DNA of 64,000 nt from the NCBI GenBank assembly GCA_016788045.1, contig JAEUTG010000025.1, positions 79,248 through 143,247 on the forward strand, in the 5' to 3' direction. Both the position numbers and the translations under genes were made by a program. The notes beneath the pieces are model-generated. The model was not told the DNA's origin. It did no database searches and saw only the letters and a program-made list of their open reading frames with translations. Numbering within the stretch: the stretch's first letter is position 1; every line of letters begins with the position of its first letter. This DNA comes from Bacteroidales bacterium (GTDB lineage: Bacteria > Bacteroidota > Bacteroidia > Bacteroidales > Lentimicrobiaceae). Of this stretch, positions 17,824-26,355 are shown piece after piece.

Positions 17824-20079
17824 ATGAAAACCACATTACTGATATTATTCTGCCTGATTCTACACGCCTTACACCTGAATGCCCAGTCTGACGCCACGCT
17901 TTTCGGCCATGTGGTCGACGACAAAGGCGAGCACCTTCCGTTTGTAAACCTGCTGATTGCCGACTCGCGCCTGGGAACATCCACCGATGTGAGCGGTCAT
18001 TATATGATCAACAATATTCCTGTAGGGAATCACACCCTGAAGGTTCAACACATTGGTTACAGGGATGTTACCATTGAATTCACGGTTTCTGACAAAGAAA
18101 GCAGGGAGCTGAACATCACCCTGCAGCCCATCTCCATCGCACTCGATCAGGTGGTAATCAGCGGAAGCCTGAGGCAACAATCGCTGCGGGAATCGGCCGT
18201 AAGAATTGAAGTGCTCGATGCCGGCTTCCTGCAGAAGATACCCTCCACCAATCTGATGCAATCCATCAGTATGATCAACGGGGTGCAACAGGTAACCGCT
18301 TGTGCCGTATGTGGTACCAACGAGATCCGCATCAACGGCCTGGAAGGCTCCAACACCGCGGTGCTGATCGATGGTATGCCCGTGATGGGCGCCCTGGCTT
18401 CAGTGTATGGGCTGAATGGAATCCCCAACAGCCTGATCGAGCGCATTGAAGTCATCAAGGGAGCCTCTTCAACACTCTACGGCGCCGAAGCCATCGGTGG
18501 GGTGATCAACATCATCACCAAATCAGCCGAAACAGCCCCACGTCTTTTCCTCAATACCAGCTGGACCGACAAAGGGGAGCGTACAGCCGATTTCAGCTTC
18601 TCGCCCTTCAAGGGAAGAAAAGTGAGTACATTGTTCAGCGGAAGTCTGCAGACCAGTGAACGGTTTAATGACCTCAACAAAGATAATTTTGCCGACCAGG
18701 TGATGATCAGGCCATCCGTTTCATTGTTCAATAAATGGAGCATTGCCCGTCAGCAGGGCCGGCAGGCCTCCTTTGCCGTGAAACTGTACCGTGAAAACAG
18801 GGCCGGTGGTACCCGGGATTTTCTGGGTAAATACTCTTATAAACCGGATGACACCCTGAGGGGAAGCGGTACTTATTACGGTGAAACCATCCTGACCAAC
18901 CGCTATGAGTTAACCGGGGTTTACAGCCTCCCGGTTGAAAAAGACATCAGGATTGAACTCTCCCAGAGCGGGCACTGGCAGGACAGCTATTACGGCACCA
19001 CGAAATTTGCGGGTGAGCAGTACCTCAGTTTCATCAACCTGATATGGAATGTGAAAGCCGGCGAAAAACACCTGTTCACCAACGGGCTCACCGCCCGCTA
19101 CCAATACTACACCGACAATACCCCGGCCACCGCTTCAGGACCCGACCGAAGTTTTATCCCAGGCATCTTCGTTCAGGATGAATACAAGGTGAGCAAGCGG
19201 TTCAACCTGGTCGGGGGAGCCCGCCTCGACCACCACTCAAAACACGGGCTGGTCTTCTCTCCCCGGCTGAGTGCAAAACTGAATGCCTCAGAGCAGACGG
19301 TGCTGCGGTTCAACGCCGGCAGCGGGTTCAGAACCGTGAATATTTTCACAGAGGATCATGCCGCCTTGTCGGGATTCAGACAAGTGATCCTCGCAGATGA
19401 CCTGAAGCCGGAGAAATCGTGGAATCTCTCCCTGAGCCTGAATCAGACATTCTCGAGGCTGGCAGGTAAAGGGGTGGTGCTGGATGCTGATCTGTTCTAC
19501 ACAAGGTTCAGCAACAAGATCATCGCCGATTATGAAACCGATGCCGGGAAGATCATTTACTCCAACCTTTCATCCGATGAGTATGCGATCAGCCGCGGAC
19601 TCGCGGTTTCGGCCAATGGCCGGGTCAATGGGGTATTTACATGGTCGGCGGGCGTTACCCTGCAGGATGTCTATTCCTACGAAGCGGTTCCAGGGGGTGA
19701 AGCTGAGCGGAAGACCCAGGTCCTGTCACCGCCGCTTACCGGAACCTTCATGGTGAGCTGGGACTCGCCGGCCCTCAGGACCAGCCTTGACGTTTCGGGA
19801 AGCATTCACGGCCCTGTGAAACTCCCGACACCTTATCCGGAATCCGCTAACACAGCGCCCGAATCAGAAACTTACGGACTCATCAACCTGCTGGCCAATT
19901 ACAATGTGAACCAGAACATCCGTCTCTATGTAGGTGTAAATAACCTTCTGAACTGGCAGCCTGAATTTGCCCCGGTGATCAACTGGCAGCAGCCTTTCTC
20001 CGCGGATTTTGATGCAGCCAATGTGTATGGCCCCCTGAGCGGCAGGGTGCTGAGGGCCGGATTCAAGATTATGATCTGA
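17824..20079 (+). CDS. TonB-dependent receptor, possibly metal-specific
   Basis: This 751-residue receptor has a signal peptide (MKTTLLILFCLILHALHLNA), preferred over an in-frame ATG 81 nt upstream. A carboxypeptidase-like domain spans residues about 24-110, the plug about 115-235 (AVLIDGMPVM, GASSTLYGAEAIGGVINII), and a barrel follows. The plug carries CAVCGTNEIRINGLEG, a CxxC pair at residues 160 and 163 that is rare in TonB receptors. With the His-rich protein upstream and the HMA lipoprotein downstream, this suggests transport of a transition metal or metal chelate (inference). Confidence 0.85.
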   Translation: MKTTLLILFCLILHALHLNAQSDATLFGHVVDDKGEHLPFVNLLIADSRLGTSTDVSGHYMINNIPVGNHTLKVQHIGYRDVTIEFTVSDKESRELNITLQPISIALDQVVISGSLRQQSLRESAVRIEVLDAGFLQKIPSTNLMQSISMINGVQQVTACAVCGTNEIRINGLEGSNTAVLIDGMPVMGALASVYGLNGIPNSLIERIEVIKGASSTLYGAEAIGGVINIITKSAETAPRLFLNTSWTDKGERTADFSFSPFKGRKVSTLFSGSLQTSERFNDLNKDNFADQVMIRPSVSLFNKWSIARQQGRQASFAVKLYRENRAGGTRDFLGKYSYKPDDTLRGSGTYYGETILTNRYELTGVYSLPVEKDIRIELSQSGHWQDSYYGTTKFAGEQYLSFINLIWNVKAGEKHLFTNGLTARYQYYTDNTPATASGPDRSFIPGIFVQDEYKVSKRFNLVGGARLDHHSKHGLVFSPRLSAKLNASEQTVLRFNAGSGFRTVNIFTEDHAALSGFRQVILADDLKPEKSWNLSLSLNQTFSRLAGKGVVLDADLFYTRFSNKIIADYETDAGKIIYSNLSSDEYAISRGLAVSANGRVNGVFTWSAGVTLQDVYSYEAVPGGEAERKTQVLSPPLTGTFMVSWDSPALRTSLDVSGSIHGPVKLPTPYPESANTAPESETYGLINLLANYNVNQNIRLYVGVNNLLNWQPEFAPVINWQQPFSADFDAANVYGPLSGRVLRAGFKIMI

Positions 20080-20187
20080 TTTACGGTAAGTTTTCTGACC
20101 ACAAATGATATCAGATCAGCACTTCTGCGGCATTCAACCGAACAAGGCAGGCCTTTTGTGTGTTTAGAAAACAAAAAACATCCGCCC

Positions 20188-22089
20188 ATGGAAAAACCAG
20201 CCGAATCACTGAAGAAGTTTTACGAGCCTTCGCGCGAAATCAGGAAACATGCCCATGTAAAGGACCATGAAGCCCTTTACCAGCAATCGATAGCCGATCC
20301 GGAGCAATTCTGGGCCAACGAAGCCCGCAGGCTCGATTGGTACCGTAAATGGGACAAGGTACTGGATGCTTCCAACCACCCGTTTTACGAATGGTTTTCC
20401 GGTGGTAAAATCAACATCGTGCACAATGCCCTCGACCGTCACCAGAAAAATGCAACCCGCAACAAGCTGGCCATCATCTGGGAAGGTGAGCCCGGCGATG
20501 TCAGGACTTTCTCATATCATGCGCTGAACCGCGAAGTTTCCAAATTTGCGAATATCCTCAGGTCAATGGGGGCCAGAGCCGGTGAAGTGGTCACCATTTA
20601 CATGCCCCAGATTCCTGAAACGGTGATCGCCATGCTGGCCTGTGCCAAAATCGGCGCCATTCACAGTGTGGTGTATGGGGGGTTCAGCGTTGAAGCCCTG
20701 GCTGAACGCATCGAAGATGCCAACAGCCGTATCCTCATTACCGCCGACGGTGGCTATCGTCGCGGCAAAGCAACCTCGCTCAAGAACATTGCCAACGAAG
20801 CCATGAAACGCTCCCCCACCATTGAAGTGTGCATCACGGTAAAACGCACCGGAGAGGAGTGTTACATGGAAAACGACCGTGATTTCTGGTACCACGATCT
20901 GATGTCGATGCCCCTGGCCTGCACCAACTGCCACACCGAACAGACCGATGCCGAGGATCCGCTGTTTATCCTCTATACCTCCGGCACCACCGGCAAACCC
21001 AAGGGGCTGGTTCATACCCATGGCGGATACAGTGTTTACACTGCCTCTACCTTCAGGTATGTGTTCGACATCAAGCCCGAAGACCGGTTCTGGTGTGCGG
21101 CCGATCCGGGTTGGATCACCGGTCACAGCTATATGGTTTACGGCCCGCTCATCAACGGGGCCACCATCATGATGTACGAAGGGGCGCCCAACCACCCCTA
21201 CCCCAATCGCTGGTGGCAGATGATCGAAAAATACGGCATCAATATATTGTATACGTCGCCAACGGCCATCCGCGGGCTGATGCGCTTTGGTTCTTCCTGG
21301 GCCGACAGGCACAACCTGACATCGCTGCGATTGCTCGGATCGGTGGGTGAACCCATTAACCCGGAAGCCTGGAAATGGTATTATGAAGTCATTGGTCAGG
21401 GACGCTGCCCGATCATGGATACCTGGTGGCAAACCGAAACCGGTGGTCACATGATCACCCCGGTGCCAACGCTGGCCCTCAAGCCCGGCTCGGCAACCAA
21501 ACCGTTTTTTGGCATTGAAGCCGCAGTGGTTGACGATCATGGCAATGATGTAAAGGCCGGTGAAGAAGGTACCCTGGTCATTAAAAAACCCTGGCCGGGC
21601 ATGGCCCGTACCATCCTGGGCGACCCTGACCGCTACATCGAAAAATACTGGGAAAAATTCAGCAAACAACAGTGGTATCTTGCCGGTGATTCGGCCCGCA
21701 AGGATGAAGACGGTTATTACTGGATTATTGGTCGCATTGACGATGTTATCAAGGTAAGCGGATACCGGCTGGGCAGCGCTGAAATCGAAAGCGCCCTGGT
21801 GAGCCATCCTGCGGTTACCGAAGCAGCCGCCATCGGACTCCCGGATGAGCTCAGGGGGAATGTGATTCATGCTACCGTCATCCTCCGGCAGGGATTTGAA
21901 GCCAGTGACAAACTCGCCGACGAGCTGAAGAACCATGTAGAACGGGAGATCGGCCCCATCGCCAGGCCCTCCTTCATCGTGTTTGCCGATGCACTCCCCA
22001 AAACCCGCAGTGGCAAAATCATGCGCAGGGTGCTCAAAGCCAGGGCACTGGGACAGGAAACCGGGGATCTTTCAACCCTTGAAGAATAA
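20188..22089 (+). CDS. acs: Acetyl-CoA synthetase (AMP-forming)
   Basis: This 633-residue cytosolic enzyme activates acetate to acetyl-CoA through acetyl-AMP. Key motifs are the P-loop YTSGTTGKPKGLVHTHGG (about residue 265), WWQTETGGHM, the hinge IIGRIDDVIKVSGYRLGSAE (about 515), and the C-terminal catalytic lysine in PKTRSGKIMRR (about residue 610), the usual site of inhibitory acetylation. Its length is close to the 650 typical of Acs. The frame opens at a GTG (20158), but the ATG at 20188 gives the normal N-terminus. Propionate use cannot be excluded. It would recover acetate or supply acetyl-CoA, including the acetyl-CoA needed by Kce in the lysine pathway. Confidence 0.92.
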   Translation: MEKPAESLKKFYEPSREIRKHAHVKDHEALYQQSIADPEQFWANEARRLDWYRKWDKVLDASNHPFYEWFSGGKINIVHNALDRHQKNATRNKLAIIWEGEPGDVRTFSYHALNREVSKFANILRSMGARAGEVVTIYMPQIPETVIAMLACAKIGAIHSVVYGGFSVEALAERIEDANSRILITADGGYRRGKATSLKNIANEAMKRSPTIEVCITVKRTGEECYMENDRDFWYHDLMSMPLACTNCHTEQTDAEDPLFILYTSGTTGKPKGLVHTHGGYSVYTASTFRYVFDIKPEDRFWCAADPGWITGHSYMVYGPLINGATIMMYEGAPNHPYPNRWWQMIEKYGINILYTSPTAIRGLMRFGSSWADRHNLTSLRLLGSVGEPINPEAWKWYYEVIGQGRCPIMDTWWQTETGGHMITPVPTLALKPGSATKPFFGIEAAVVDDHGNDVKAGEEGTLVIKKPWPGMARTILGDPDRYIEKYWEKFSKQQWYLAGDSARKDEDGYYWIIGRIDDVIKVSGYRLGSAEIESALVSHPAVTEAAAIGLPDELRGNVIHATVILRQGFEASDKLADELKNHVEREIGPIARPSFIVFADALPKTRSGKIMRRVLKARALGQETGDLSTLEE

Positions 22090-22115
22090 GGGCAGGTTCC
22101 CGAAAGAATATTTCA

Positions 22116-22123
22116 TAATTTTG
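22116..22123 (+). promoter_or_regulatory. -7 element of the HMA lipoprotein gene
   Basis: TAATTTTG matches TAnnTTTG and predicts a start site at about 22130, giving a 10-nt leader. Confidence 0.5.
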
Positions 22124-22139
22124 TAAAAAAAACACGAAC

Positions 22140-22487
22140 ATGAAAAAATTCTTCGCCCTGATGCTGCTGGCAGCCATCTTCACTGCCTGTAATTCAACCG
22201 TTACCGATAAAGCCAGCCAGGCTTCAAACAAGGAGGTCAATGCAGCTGCCGTTAAAACCGTGAAGCTGCATGTTACCGGCATGACCTGTGAGGGCTGCGA
22301 AAACACCGTAAAAGAAGCAGTTACCGGTGTTGAAGGCGTAACCGGTGCAGAAGCTTCACACGTTGCTGAACTAACCACCATCACTTACGACACTACCCTC
22401 ACCAACGTGGAGAAACTCACCACCGTGATCAACGATCTGGGGTATAAGGTGGAAGGCCTGGCCGACAACAGCATGCCGGCAGAATAA
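22140..22487 (+). CDS. HMA-domain lipoprotein (periplasmic metal-binding)
   Basis: This 115-residue protein has a lipobox (AIFTAC, Cys17), so it is exported and lipid-anchored, unlike cytosolic CopZ. Residues about 40-108 form a heavy-metal-associated domain with the motif GMTCEGC (Cys50 and Cys53) and a typical end (VINDLGYKVEG). It probably binds Cu(I), Hg(II) or a similar soft metal in the periplasm. It lies close to a CxxC-containing TonB receptor and a His-rich membrane protein, with acs between them. Confidence 0.85.
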   Translation: MKKFFALMLLAAIFTACNSTVTDKASQASNKEVNAAAVKTVKLHVTGMTCEGCENTVKEAVTGVEGVTGAEASHVAELTTITYDTTLTNVEKLTTVINDLGYKVEGLADNSMPAE

Positions 22488-22981
22488 AGAGCCACTTCAG
22501 GTGCACCGGATTGCAGTTTATCCTCAACTGAGTCAAATCAGGAGACGGCAAGCTGATGATGTGTTTCAGCAGTTGCCTGAATAGCGTTTTTGCCATTGAA
22601 TAGTGCCATTCATCAGGACGGAACTTCCCTCACCAATAATCAAAGTTCTGACAGTCACCAGAAATGCCTGAACCGGTTTCAGGCATTTTTTATTGAATTC
22701 CGGGCTGACAGATCCCGGTAGCCGGCTGTTTTCATAACAGTATAACGGCCATGGCATACACTGCTATCAGGGTTGAATTATTCATTGTTTGACAAATTTT
22801 GTTTAATCTTTCACGATTTTTTTACCCAAACCGATAAAATAATTCCACTTATATCGATTGATTATCCCCAGCATCTGGCATTTTGTTTAACGCATGTTTC
22901 TGTAAAAAATCATCCATAATGCTATGAATCTGTTATTTAAATAACACTAAAATTGCAACCTCTTCAACGTAAACATTAAAC
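22488..22981. other. Intergenic region ahead of the cytochrome bd operon
   Basis: The stretch is without a gene. It holds the terminator at 22662-22691 and then a strongly AT-rich segment (about 22780-23050) leading into the palindrome and promoter of cyd. No tRNA or other RNA gene was recognised. Confidence 0.6.
22662..22691 (+). terminator. Rho-independent terminator
   Basis: The arms AATGCCTGAA and TTCAGGCATT are followed by T residues. It lies 175 bp after the HMA lipoprotein gene. Confidence 0.75.
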
Positions 22982-23003
22982 AATTTAGAATCATTTCTAA
23001 ATT
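22982..23003. promoter_or_regulatory. Perfect palindrome AATTTAGAA-TCAT-TTCTAAATT upstream of cyd
   Basis: The 9-bp arms are perfectly complementary around a 4-nt centre. The half-site TTTAGAA is the same as in the palindrome at 15318-15336, where the centre has 3 nt. The centre lies 58.5 bp upstream of the predicted cyd start site, the same distance as for the receptor operon. This position suits an activator better than a repressor. Confidence 0.65.
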
Positions 23004-23036
23004 AATAAAATACGTTTTTCATATATCGAATGCAAT

Positions 23037-23044
23037 TAATTTTG
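23037..23044 (+). promoter_or_regulatory. -7 element of the cytochrome bd operon
   Basis: TAATTTTG predicts transcription from about 23051. It lies downstream of the in-frame ATG at 23030, so that codon cannot be the start of the first gene. Confidence 0.55.
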
Positions 23045-23062
23045 TCGTATAAAATGCACCCT

Positions 23063-23281
23063 ATGAAACGCAATATATTCAGCAGAATTTTTCATTTCTA
23101 CTATGAGGGGTTCAGGACCATGACCGTAGGTCGTACCTTGTGGGCCATCATCCTGATCAAGTTATTTATCATGTTTGCTATACTGAAGGTGTTTTTCTTT
23201 CCCGATTTTCTGAAATCGGGATTTTCTGATGATGAGCAGCGCAGCGACTATGTGATTGAACAATTAACCAATCCTAAATAA
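23063..23281 (+). CDS. DUF4492 membrane protein linked to cytochrome bd
   Basis: This 72-residue protein has one clear membrane helix (WAIILIKLFIMFAILKVFFF) after a basic, aromatic N-terminus (IFHFYYEGFRTMTVGRTLW), the signature of DUF4492, which in Bacteroidota regularly precedes cydA. The start at 23063 fits the promoter; 23054 is an alternative. It ends 7 bp before cydA. It is presumed to help assembly or to be an accessory subunit of the oxidase, which is not proven. Confidence 0.8.
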   Translation: MKRNIFSRIFHFYYEGFRTMTVGRTLWAIILIKLFIMFAILKVFFFPDFLKSGFSDDEQRSDYVIEQLTNPK

Positions 23282-23288
23282 ATACAGT

Positions 23289-24839
23289 ATGACTGAGAAC
23301 TTTGACTATTCACTGATTGATTGGTCGAGGGCACAATTTGCCCTCACGGCCATGTATCATTGGGTATTTGTGCCGTTGACCCTGGGACTCGGGTTTATCG
23401 TCGCGATTATGGAGTCCATCTATGTGAAGACCGGCGATCCCGCCTGGAAGCGCATTACGAAGTTCTGGATGACCATTTTCGGAATCAATTTTGCTATCGG
23501 AGTTGCCACCGGCATCATCCTTGAATTCGAATTCGGCACCAACTGGTCGAACTACTCCTGGTTTGTAGGCGACATCTTTGGCGCACCGCTGGCCATCGAA
23601 GGCATTATGGCCTTTTTCATTGAATCCACCTTTATAGCCGTAATGTTCTTCGGGTGGGACAAGGTGAATAAAAAATTCCATCTGCTCTCAACCTGGCTGG
23701 TTGCCTTCGGGGCTAACCTTTCAGCCTTGTGGATTCTGGTGGCCAATGCGTGGATGCAGATGCCGGTAGGCATGAAATTCAATCCGGACACGGCGCGCAA
23801 CGAAATGCACAACTTCTGGGATGTACTGCTTTCTCCGATGGCAGTGAGCAAATTTACCCACACCATCTCTTCGTCTTACCTGCTGGCTTCCATCGTAGTC
23901 ATCGGTATCAGTGCCTGGTTTCTGCTGAAGAAGCGTCACCTGGTTTTCGCCAAACGAAGCATCGTACTTGCTGCAGTTTTCGGACTGGTTACCTCGCTGT
24001 TTACCATTCTCACCGGCGACTACAGCGCCAAAGTCATTGCCAAACATCAGCCGATGAAATTTGCTGCGTTTGAAGGTCTTTCGGTCGGACAGCGCGGAGC
24101 TCCACTGGTGGCGCTTGGTATTGTTTCCTCATCACCTGATGATCCGAACAACGAGAACGTAAAAGACTTTGCCTTCAAGATTGAAATCCCCAACTTCCTC
24201 TCTTACATGGCATTCCAGGATTTCGATGCCTTTATCCCCGGCGTTAAGGACCTGATGGAGGGCAATGAAGAACATGGCATCATGCCAGCTGCCGAGAAGA
24301 TTGTCCGCGGCAGACTGGCCATCAACGCCCTGGCTCAGTACAAAGAAGCCAAAAAAGCAGGCAATGAAGTTCAGCAAGCCGAAGCTAAGCAAATTCTGGA
24401 CGAAAACTTTCAGTATTTCGGGTACGGATATTTTGAAAACAACCCGCAGGGGCTGATCCCCAGCCTTCCGCTTACGTTTTACAGCTTCCACATCATGGTA
24501 ATGCTTGGGTTCTGGTTTCTGGTCTTTTTCGCCCTTATCCTGCTGCTGGTTTACAAAAACCGCATCTCCACCTCCCGTTTCTGGCTCCGTATTGCCATAC
24601 TCAACATCCCTCTCGCTTACATCGCCTCTCAGTCGGGCTGGATAACCGCCGAAATGGGCCGTCAGCCCTGGGTAATTCAGGACCTGATGCCAACCATGGC
24701 CGCAGTCTCCAAACTCGACAGTAACGCCGTGGTGGTAACCTTTGTGCTCTTTGCACTCATTTTCACCACTCTGCTTATAGCGGAACTGAAAATTATGTTC
24801 AGACAAATCAAAAACGGACCTAAAGCTGGAGGAAATTAA
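23289..24839 (+). CDS. cydA: Cytochrome bd ubiquinol oxidase subunit I
   Basis: This 516-residue integral membrane protein carries the haems of a quinol oxidase that reduces O2 to water with high affinity. Expected features are present: the haem b595 ligand region (LTAMYHWVFVPLTLG, His24), the block EGIMAFFIESTF with the conserved glutamates, WILVANAWMQMPVG, the quinol-loop motif KFAAFEGL, and GRQPWVIQDLMPT near the end. The Q-loop is of the long type. It forms an operon with the DUF4492 gene, cydB and a downstream miniprotein. The enzyme suits an anaerobe exposed to traces of oxygen or nitric oxide. Confidence 0.95.
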   Translation: MTENFDYSLIDWSRAQFALTAMYHWVFVPLTLGLGFIVAIMESIYVKTGDPAWKRITKFWMTIFGINFAIGVATGIILEFEFGTNWSNYSWFVGDIFGAPLAIEGIMAFFIESTFIAVMFFGWDKVNKKFHLLSTWLVAFGANLSALWILVANAWMQMPVGMKFNPDTARNEMHNFWDVLLSPMAVSKFTHTISSSYLLASIVVIGISAWFLLKKRHLVFAKRSIVLAAVFGLVTSLFTILTGDYSAKVIAKHQPMKFAAFEGLSVGQRGAPLVALGIVSSSPDDPNNENVKDFAFKIEIPNFLSYMAFQDFDAFIPGVKDLMEGNEEHGIMPAAEKIVRGRLAINALAQYKEAKKAGNEVQQAEAKQILDENFQYFGYGYFENNPQGLIPSLPLTFYSFHIMVMLGFWFLVFFALILLLVYKNRISTSRFWLRIAILNIPLAYIASQSGWITAEMGRQPWVIQDLMPTMAAVSKLDSNAVVVTFVLFALIFTTLLIAELKIMFRQIKNGPKAGGN

Positions 24840-24840
24840 C

Positions 24841-25998
24841 ATGTTCGAAACATTCACGATACTTACACTTCAACAATACTGGTGGGTGATCATCTCGGTA
24901 CTGGCCAGTCTGCTTGTCTTTCTCATGTTTGTGCAGGGCGGTCAGACCCTGATCTATACACTGGGAAAAACCGACACCGAACAGTCAATGATTGTCAATA
25001 CCCTGGGAAGGAAATGGGAACTTACCTTCACCACACTGGTAACTTTTGGCGGCGCTTTTTTCGCCTCTTTTCCCCTCTTCTACTCCACCAGCTTCGGGGG
25101 TGCCTACTGGGTGTGGATGGCCATTCTCTTTGCCTTCATCATTCAGGCCATCTCCTACGAATACCGGAGCAAACCCAACAATTTTCTGGGCAAACGTACC
25201 TTTGAGATCTTCCTCTTTGCCAACGGGGCCCTGGCCACCATCCTCATCGGAACAGCGGTTGGAACCTTTTTCAACGGGAGCATGTTCTCGGTTGATAAAA
25301 TGAACCTCACCCAACTCTACGATCCGGCCATCTCACGCTGGGAAACCCCGTTTCACGGGCTTGAAGCTGTGCTCAACCCGCACAACGTTGCCCTGGGGCT
25401 GGCGGTTTTCTTTCTGGCCCGCATTCTCGGTATTCTTTACATCGTAAACAGCGTTAAAAGCGAGGAAATCTTTAAACGTGCCCAGAAACAAATGATCTAC
25501 AATGCAGTACCTTTTCTGGTGTTCTTTCTTTACTTTGTGATCGCGCTGCTTCTGAAAGATGGGTTTGCCTACAGCCCGGGAACCGGCGAAGTGTTTATGG
25601 AACATTACAAGTACCTGCACAACTTCATTCAGATGCCACTTGTACTGGTGATTTTCCTGGCCGGAGTTGTTCTCGTTCTGGCCGGAATAGCGCTTTTCCT
25701 GTTCAAAAAAAGCATCAAAGCCATCTGGCTGGCCGGACCTGGAACCGTATTTGCAGTACTGGCCCTGTTTCTGGTAGCCGGCCTCAACAATACCGCCTTC
25801 TACCCGTCAACCTTCAACCTGCAGCATTCACTCACCATAGAAAACAGCTCATCCAGTCATTATACCCTGACCGCCATGAGCTATGTTTCGTTGTTTGTTC
25901 CGGTGGTAATCGCCTACATCTACTGGGCCTGGAAATCGATCAACAACAAACCGATTGAAGCCAGTGACCTGAACGAAGATCAGACCCATGTTTATTAA
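24841..25998 (+). CDS. cydB: Cytochrome bd ubiquinol oxidase subunit II
   Basis: This 385-residue subunit has about eight to nine membrane helices, begins at an ATG one base after the cydA stop, and matches CydB in length and motifs (QYWWVIISVLASLLVFLMFV; ISYEYRSKPNN; FNLQHSLTIENSSSS near residue 325; TYWAWK-like end IYWAWKSINN). It pairs with CydA and binds no haem itself. The end is followed 17 bp later by a small membrane ORF. Confidence 0.95.
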   Translation: MFETFTILTLQQYWWVIISVLASLLVFLMFVQGGQTLIYTLGKTDTEQSMIVNTLGRKWELTFTTLVTFGGAFFASFPLFYSTSFGGAYWVWMAILFAFIIQAISYEYRSKPNNFLGKRTFEIFLFANGALATILIGTAVGTFFNGSMFSVDKMNLTQLYDPAISRWETPFHGLEAVLNPHNVALGLAVFFLARILGILYIVNSVKSEEIFKRAQKQMIYNAVPFLVFFLYFVIALLLKDGFAYSPGTGEVFMEHYKYLHNFIQMPLVLVIFLAGVVLVLAGIALFLFKKSIKAIWLAGPGTVFAVLALFLVAGLNNTAFYPSTFNLQHSLTIENSSSSHYTLTAMSYVSLFVPVVIAYIYWAWKSINNKPIEASDLNEDQTHVY

Positions 25999-26015
25999 AC
26001 TCAAACGGTAAAAAA

Positions 26016-26153
26016 ATGTATACAGATAAAATATTGTGGCTTCTTGCCTGGCCGGTGATGATCACACTCTCCTATTTCCTGGTTCTGACTGCACTGAAAA
26101 CGCTGAAAAAGCAGATTTCAGAAGACCCCCTCGGGGAAGACGTGAATCCGTGA
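26016..26153 (+). CDS. 45-residue single-helix protein after cydB (CydX-like candidate)
   Basis: ATG at 26016 opens a 45-codon frame ending at TGA 26151-26153. The protein starts MYTDKILWLLAWPVMITLSY, continues with FLVLTALKTLKKQISED, and has one membrane helix, a Trp-rich N-terminus and a charged cytoplasmic tail. Position (17 bp after cydB, ahead of the operon terminator), size and topology resemble CydX and CydS, the small third subunits that stabilise haem in bd oxidases of other phyla. Sequence similarity to CydX is not evident, so the role is inferred from context. Confidence 0.65.
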   Translation: MYTDKILWLLAWPVMITLSYFLVLTALKTLKKQISEDPLGEDVNP

Positions 26154-26222
26154 TTTTAACATTTATTAGTTAAATCACTGGTTTCACTCTAAAACAGGGA
26201 TCAAAATCGGATCCGGGTTTTT

Positions 26223-26266
26223 AACCGGAAGTTGTCTTTAAAAAGGATGACTTCCGGTTATTTTTT
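26223..26266 (+). terminator. Terminator of the cytochrome bd operon
   Basis: The arms AACCGGAAGT and ACTTCCGGTT are followed by ATTTTTT. The position places the 45-residue ORF inside the cyd transcript. Confidence 0.85.
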
Positions 26267-26355
26267 ATAGTCTAAAACATTACATATCTGAATCTGTTAA
26301 TTGACAGAAACAATTACATTTGCCACTGGATTTCCTGATTATAACTGACAAGACT

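Noticed and set aside
20563..21936. 457-codon minus-strand frame inside acs
   Set aside because: It is antisense to a well-supported enzyme gene and has no recognisable domain.
26301..26322. TTGACA and TACATTTG as a promoter of the BNR/PKD protein gene
   Set aside because: TACATTTG fits the -7 consensus, but the TTG lies only 11 nt from it, too close for the -33 box, so only a weak promoter call would be possible.
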